From NCBI GenBank assembly GCA_032622095.1, contig CP136065.1:25307141-25371140 (forward strand): a stretch of 64,000 bases of DNA, given 5' to 3'. Of the stretch, positions 57,105 to 64,000 are shown in pieces; the stretch's first letter is position 1; every line of letters begins with the position of its first letter. The stretch is from Siphonodentalium dalli. Taxonomy: Eukaryota; Mollusca; Scaphopoda; Gadilida; Siphonodentaliidae. A model generated the notes under the pieces. That model did no database searches. It was not told where the DNA came from and saw only the letters and a list, made by a program, of their open reading frames with translations. The position numbers and the translations under genes were made by a program.

Positions 57105-58607
57105 ATGCAGGGTGTCCAGCTTGATTTACTGTCACCGCGACTGAGTGGTTGCCCTGAGCTATCGCCGGTGCGACCACTTGGGGTGATACGAAAAGGAGAA
57201 CCAAAGAAAAGAACTATTCTGCGAAACCGAAGCCCAAGGAAAACCGAGGTGAGGGGCGGAAATGAATCTCATTTAGGATTACTGGCTGGTGGCGCGAATT
57301 ACGGTGAAAATGGCCGCGATCGAGACATCAGTGCGCAGGTGATACGGGTAAATATCAGACACCCTGGTGACGTCATTAACGGATCGGCCAGACGTCATGT
57401 TGATATTCAGAGGGATAATGTTGAACAAAGGCCTGAACCCGAATTGGAGAAAAGGTTACAAAGAGCTCACAACATATATTTAGGTCAACGTAAAACGAGA
57501 GCAAAGACATCGGTTGCTAGGAAACCTTCAAGGGCCTCTGATATTCTGTCATTACCAAAGTTTAATATCGAGCAGAGTAAAGAACCTAGCCGGAATGTGC
57601 CCGATTCCGTTGATTATCGGTACAAGCGCAGTAAAACTACACTGAGTCCTCCGAGTGATGCTGCTAAATTAGGGAGTTTCAGCAAATATACATTCGTGAC
57701 ACCTGGTGATGCAAGCAAAAACGGAAAGCAAATTTATCGTGAAACTATAAAGCCAGCGGTTTTGCCTGAAGACATGTCATCGACTTTGTTTGGCAAGTTT
57801 AGACAGGGGTCTAAAAGTTCTAAAAGGTCTTACACTCGCAACAACGAAATTATATCTCCTGTTACAAAACGAGAGAAAACAATAGCTGATACGGGTACAT
57901 TAAATAAGTTACGACGAGAGAAATCTCAAGCATACGTCTACTGCAACCGCCCGGTTGATAACCCCGGAACGGAACAAGAGAGGGACATCGATATGCTTGA
58001 CATAACATTGGAACGAATTGTTAATTTATCGTCTCCGCGTTCAACTGAGTCGGGAACACCAAGAGCAGTTAATTGGCGAATCATGTACGGCATGGGTCCT
58101 GACGTCACACGGGGTTCAACGATCAGTGAACTCAATCTTTCTTCCGATTCTAAAAGCGGCAGTCACTCATTATCTTCCGCTAGAAACCACTTCGAGCATC
58201 TCAGTGTTCAAGATCAAATCGACAGGCGTTCAAATGGTTCATTTAGTTCAACGCCTAGGACGACTCCTCGGACTATAAGCGTGGATGAATTCAGTTACAG
58301 TTCAAATAGCCGGACTAAAACTGGGACGTGCATACCCACCCGTGAAGCAGAATCGGAACCAGAGCAGGCTGATCGTGGTTTAAAAATGCGAGTCCCCGTA
58401 TTGAAATATACATCGAACAAAGACAAACCACGGATGAGAATGTTAGACAGGGAGATCATGGAATCTCCGTGCCTCATGTGCCAAATGGGACTGCCCACGA
58501 AATGTAGTGCTATAGAAACGTACTGTCCACCGAATACCCCTCGTGTGGCCAGCCCGATGTATGCACAAGAAGATATTTTCGTAAACAAGTTGGTCGGTGC
58601 AATCTGA
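57105..58607 (+). CDS. Uncharacterised basic, Ser/Arg-rich protein, 500 residues
   Basis: Not recognised. The ATG at 57105 is the first after an in-frame TAG (57081-57083), and the frame is open to TGA at 58605-58607. The protein is mostly disordered in appearance: many KR clusters (KKRTILRNRSPRKTE in the first 50 residues), SP/TP sites (SPRLS, SPRSTESGTP, TPRTTPRT) and serine-rich stretches around 330-400. The only structured-looking feature is a C-terminal cysteine cluster, C456-x2-C459-x7-C467-x6-C474 (PCLMCQMGLPTKC...YC), which could bind zinc. No signal peptide or membrane segment. An AG at 57012-57013 after CGCTTCAAATTAC might be a 5'-UTR splice acceptor. Function not assignable. Codon order and length make chance openness very unlikely. 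Confidence 0.75.
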   Translation: MQGVQLDLLSPRLSGCPELSPVRPLGVIRKGEPKKRTILRNRSPRKTEVRGGNESHLGLLAGGANYGENGRDRDISAQVIRVNIRHPGDVINGSARRHVDIQRDNVEQRPEPELEKRLQRAHNIYLGQRKTRAKTSVARKPSRASDILSLPKFNIEQSKEPSRNVPDSVDYRYKRSKTTLSPPSDAAKLGSFSKYTFVTPGDASKNGKQIYRETIKPAVLPEDMSSTLFGKFRQGSKSSKRSYTRNNEIISPVTKREKTIADTGTLNKLRREKSQAYVYCNRPVDNPGTEQERDIDMLDITLERIVNLSSPRSTESGTPRAVNWRIMYGMGPDVTRGSTISELNLSSDSKSGSHSLSSARNHFEHLSVQDQIDRRSNGSFSSTPRTTPRTISVDEFSYSSNSRTKTGTCIPTREAESEPEQADRGLKMRVPVLKYTSNKDKPRMRMLDREIMESPCLMCQMGLPTKCSAIETYCPPNTPRVASPMYAQEDIFVNKLVGAI

Positions 58608-58669
58608 TTAGTGGATATTACTGCTTGTGGTATATGCGTCAATGATACAAACGTCTAGTGTCCGTTCAG

Positions 58670-58982
58670 TTTAAAGGGGCCATTTATGGGACCATCTCCT
58701 TTATACTCAACAAAATATATGCAACAAATGAATGAATTTGAGCCATGGATTAGTGAAAAATACAGTTGTGTGCTCTATAAACGATGCAAGCAACATAGTA
58801 ATTATAATGAAAATGAATAAATGGCTGGAGTCATAAAATAGTTTTCATTAAAATTACCATGTTGTTTGCATCATTCATAGAGCACGCAACTGTATTTTGT
58901 AGTAATCCATGGCTAAAATTCATTCAACTGTTGCATATATTCTGTTGAGTATAAAAGGAGATTGTCCCATAAATGGCTGGAT
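58670..58982. mobile_element. W palindrome in the 3' flank of the 500-residue gene
   Basis: Inverted arms of about 140 bp: GGGGCCATTTATGGGACCAT, CTCCTTTATACTCAACA, CCATGGATTAGTG ... answered by CCATGGCT, TGTTGAGTATAAAAGGAG and TCCCATAAATGGC. Begins about 60 bp after the stop codon. The loop contains AATAAA (58816-58821). Confidence 0.85.
58816..58821 (+). terminator. Candidate poly(A) signal of the 500-residue gene
   Basis: AATAAA about 210 nt after the stop codon, in the loop of the W palindrome. No nearer AATAAA was seen. Confidence 0.4.
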
Positions 58983-60090
58983 TTAGAGTATATTTTCCCT
59001 ATATTGCCAACCGCGTTGTCCGTTATCATGTTACATTGGTGCAAATATCATCCATAAAGTCCTCAGTGTAAACGTTTTAGTGTTTATATTGTTTTCAGTA
59101 TAATTCACAAGCCCAGAAAATTTATTGAAATCTGAAAGATTGCAATTTTGGAAAACGTTTTATGAAAAATCCAGCATGGAATCTATCTTTGAATTTTAGG
59201 TCTTCACAACTAGGATCACAACCGCACTAAAATTATAGCAATTTTTCACATGACACAACAAAATTCAATCTTCGGTATAAAAAGTTAACTTGTTTTATGA
59301 CTATTTCACCTTTGGAAAAAAAAACAGACAAGACTATTGACCAATCAGATCCCAGTGTCTATTTTATTTTCACATAGCATTGGGTGGCGCACCGGACAGT
59401 AGTTACATCATTGTAACCTTCAGCAGAGTATTGGTCCACAGAACAAAACATTACTCCACCCCAGGTAATACTTAATCCTATAAAAACTTATCCAACTTCG
59501 TTGTGCCAGCATGTTTATAATTTTTTAACGCCCACAAACTGGTGTAAAATACACAACATTTAAATTTGTCAGAGAAGTTTTGTTCTGGGGACCTGTGGGT
59601 ACATAGTGATAATTTGTTGTTTATGAATGTAGATTCGGTATAGACCACACATCTATAAAAAGTTTGGGATTTATATGCCAGCACTTACATATACAAGGTT
59701 TCTGACTAAATTGAAAATTTTGAAATCGTGCATACACCAATAATTGGGTGACGTGAACTACAGTCTTTGAAACTCAGAATTATTGAATGATAGATATCAA
59801 TTAACTGTGTTCCGCACATACGTGAGACAAATGCTTTTTATGTTACTGTATGGGAGAGAAACGGCAAAAACGCTCTCTATTATTACACACCGAAGAGACA
59901 TTTTGTGGCGATACTGTATAAATAAGTGTTTCGAGTCTGATTGTGAGTATTTCATGTAATTGTCGACCTATTTCGATCACCGAGTATTTGCCAAAGGGCG
60001 CAATTAGTCTATTTAAATCGAGTATTAATACACATGTCTACGTTTATCACACAGGACACAATGGTCTCCAATGATGAATGGGGTATAGAG
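58983..60090. other. Intergenic with an H fragment
   Basis: No gene. Positions about 59830-59990 (AACGCTCTCTATTATTACAC ... GTCGACCTATTTCGATCACC) match part of the H family. Confidence 0.4.
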
Positions 60091-61576
<1,486 letters not shown>

Positions 61577-61658
61577 TTTAAAGGAACACAATGCAGTCGC
61601 GGTGGGTAAAGGTGAAATATATATATATATATAAGTCTGTAGAAAACCTCACCACTAA

Positions 61659-61940
61659 GGGTACGTTCATACACTGGCAAGTTTTCGCTGCATTTTTGCA
61701 GACATTTTCTCATGTAACGGTGCTACTAACACTTATAGGCATTTAAAGGCTGTATAATTAATTGATTCTTGCGAGATAATTGTATGTTATTTACATGTAG
61801 ATATCGACAGCATCGCTACCAGTGGAATACATAGTTTTTGCTTCTCTTGTATTTAGCTCTGGTACAGATGAATTTTGTATGCATGTTTCCGTTCACAAAA
61901 TGCCAGCAAAACATGCCTTGTAAACTTGCCAGTGTATGAG
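61659..61940. mobile_element. TIR element X, nested in V2
   Basis: GTTCATACACTGGCAAGTTT and AAACTTGCCAGTGTATGAG are inverted termini of a 280-bp element without coding content. Confidence 0.78.
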
Positions 61941-62321
61941 TAAGAGGGACAGGGGAAAATAGATAAAAAAAATCTTCTTATATTCATTATTGATAGTTCT
62001 TTCATAACGTAATTTCGCACGTTGAAGCCATTTCTATGTAATTAAAACTCACGGTGATTTATCACCAACCCATCGTAGTAATAGTGTAGTAAGTTCAAAT
62101 ATTCTAGTCTGAAATATGATTTTCAAAATATATTTCAATGCTTTGACATTTTCCAATGTTTACCGGCCAAAGTTTTATTAAGCTTTAGTGTCTTATTGGA
62201 CTAATTGGGCTTTTATCGGAAATTCTACTGTGACAGTAATGTTTACAACAATAGTTTTGACATGAAAAATCTCAATATTGAAAAGTAATAATGAAAATAA
62301 TATAAAATTCAATCTATTTTT

Positions 62322-63270
62322 TCGTTAGATCATGTCATGAATCTCTAATCTGACTAACGCCCGTAGAGATCATAATCCACCATTACGAAATCTGGGACCT
62401 TTTTGAAGTTTGATAGGGAACCTTATGAAGTCGAAAACATAACGCATGGAATACATTTCTTAGTTATTACTTTTCCCAACTCGAAATTTCACGATTTAAG
62501 TGAGTTTATGAGCAATTTTGCTGTGCGTCGCTTACAATTATGGAATTGCTCCTGGGTATTTACTTCAATGTTTATTGCGATATCGGCTCACAAAAGTCAC
62601 AGAAAAGCATGTAGTTTCGAGTTGGGACATTCACCTAGAGTGAAGTACATTATTAAAGATACGGGCGGCGTTGGCGTGGGTATGCTGTTAAAATATTCAG
62701 CTCCGTCAAAAACCGCCATAAACAGAAATAATAGTAAAATATAGACAGACTTTGTTCTTATACCAATCAGAAACATGGCATAAACAGTATGTTTTTGTCA
62801 AATGTTTTTCCTTTGTTATGTAAACAAAGGCAAAAAACGTTACAGAACCTGGCTTTTGTTTAGATCCGGATATGGTAAACTAAAGAGCGTTATTTGTTAC
62901 TGTTTTCCTGTGTGTGATTAACCAATAGAATTGCGCTGTGTTATGTAAACAGAAGCAAAACTTCTGTAACACGAGCAGGCTCTTGTTTATGTACACTATC
63001 GTACGTCTTAACAATATACTAGTTACGCGCTGATTATGTTTGGCATATGAACAAAACTATATATATTTTAAAATTCCTTCTGTTGATAGCGATTTGAACA
63101 AATATGAATATTTCGTGCCTTTAAGGAACAGATAATAACTAAGAAATATATTCTCCGCGTATTTTTTCGACTTTATAAGGTTCCCCGTCAAAACTTCAAA
63201 AATGTCCAATGTTTTGGACTGGTATATTATGATCTCTACGTGCGTAGCTAGAGTAGAGATTCATGCCATG
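62322..63270. mobile_element. Long-TIR element CC, nested in V2
   Basis: About 135-bp inverted arms (62331-62465 and complement of 63140-63270) share CATGAATCTCTA, GTAGAGATCATAAT, TTTTTGAAGTTT and GGGAACCTTATRAAGTCGAAAA. ATCTATTTTT on both sides (62312-62321 and 63271-63280) is a likely 10-bp target duplication. Long TIRs and a 9-10-bp duplication fit a Mutator-like element. Confidence 0.65.
62653..63125 (+). mobile_element. G-family element (G4), nested in CC
   Basis: TTAAAGATACGGGCGGCGTT left and TTTCGTGCCTTTAAGG right. The interior is as in G2, but only one TAAAGAGCG motif remains (about 62882). Confidence 0.8.
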
Positions 63271-63372
63271 ATCTATTTTTGGCGTGTACTTGTTGATGAT
63301 AGTTATGTTACATACATGTACTTCTATGATATTCCACATGAACCCACTTCGAATGCAGTACGTCCCTTTAAA

Positions 63373-64000
63373 GCCAACTATTAAATCTCTACTTGGAACT
63401 GGTTTTACTGCTTGATCAAATGGTCCTGTTAATGTTCTATGATGTTGGTCGTGTTTAATTGTTATGATGCTATTGGAGCAAACTGATGCTCTTAAGAAAC
63501 AGTATCGTTATTTTTTCTAAAGTTGTCATTTTCGCGATATTCGGATGGATAATCCAGGAAAAGCCATTACGTAAATTAGTTGTTGCAAATCAACTATACC
63601 CAAGCTGTCTATTCATGCCGTTTTACAATCCCTAGCGCAGCCATTATTACATTTAAAAAAAATATTTGTGTCCTTGAAGACCTGAATGTTTCATACATAT
63701 ATAAAGTGAAATAATAGATATATCAGAGTGATATATAAGTCAGCATGAAATCATGACAGAAGGCCCTACCAAAGCTGCGCCCATCAATCCAATGGGCGGA
63801 GACACAGCGCGAAAATGACAACTTTAGAAAAAATAATGTTACCTCACAACGGAATCAATTTGCCCTACCAGCATCATAGCAATTCAGCAGGACCACCATC
63901 ATCATCATCTATATATATTTGCGAATATCTGTCTGTGTTCTATAGAAATTCACAGGTGACCATCTAGATAACAACATAGGAGTCTATTTTGGGATACCTT
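63373..64000. other. Intergenic, nothing recognised
   Basis: No supported gene. Short ATC/CAT-rich stretch near 63890-63915. Confidence 0.3.

Larger units (their letters stand above)
61577..63372 (-). mobile_element. V-family TIR element (V2) split by nested insertions
   Basis: Ends TTTAAAGGAACACAATGC and GTACGTCCCTTTAAA. The segments 61577-61655, 61941-62320 and 63281-63372 align in order with the complement of V1. The gaps are filled by X (61659-61940) and by CC with G4 inside it. Confidence 0.8.

Overview
The window is animal nuclear DNA: AT-rich, standard genetic code (host genes end in TGA, TAG and TAA), sparse genes and very many short transposable elements. Three things point to a lophotrochozoan, most likely a mollusc: the protein-coding genes, a LINE whose 3' end carries the AACCCCAATCAATCAATC-type tail common in molluscs, and a GGACGGACGG-ending repeat. 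The species cannot be named from this sequence. No tRNA, rRNA, CRISPR array or bacterial gene was recognised.

Four apparently intact single-exon coding regions are visible. One is a DCUN1D3 orthologue (867-1745, +), a membrane-anchored cullin neddylation factor. The other three are unrecognised basic, low-complexity proteins (22309-23217 -, 37016-37780 -, 57105-58607 +). Each of the four has an in-frame stop shortly upstream of its ATG. Nothing suggests that they act together.

Broken coding sequence comes from three sources. A reverse-transcriptase LINE (34.2-36.4 kb) keeps one reading frame broken only by three CAR-to-TAR stops, and a 3' fragment of a related LINE lies at 51.1-51.6 kb. A second type of LINE (44.15-46.03 kb, - strand) has a 13-bp target-site duplication and a gag-like ORF1, but no ORF2. 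A long decayed gene (about 48.6-52.7 kb, -) belongs to an uncharacterised multi-copy invertebrate family.

Most of the rest is short non-autonomous elements, lettered here for reference. A, B and E have different termini but share the same 67-bp hairpin cassette. C and D are palindromes. F, G, H, U and V are moderately long elements with TTTAAAGG-like or related ends. O, P, Q and W are fold-backs. Minisatellite and satellite arrays lie at 26.4-27.0, 28.5-29.1, 29.45-29.8, 30.45-30.7 and 39.7-39.9 kb.

The strongest unusual signals are the hairpin cassette shared by three transposon families, with compensatory changes in its tip, and a roughly 300-bp patchwork at 48.97-49.27 kb assembled from six nearby source fragments.
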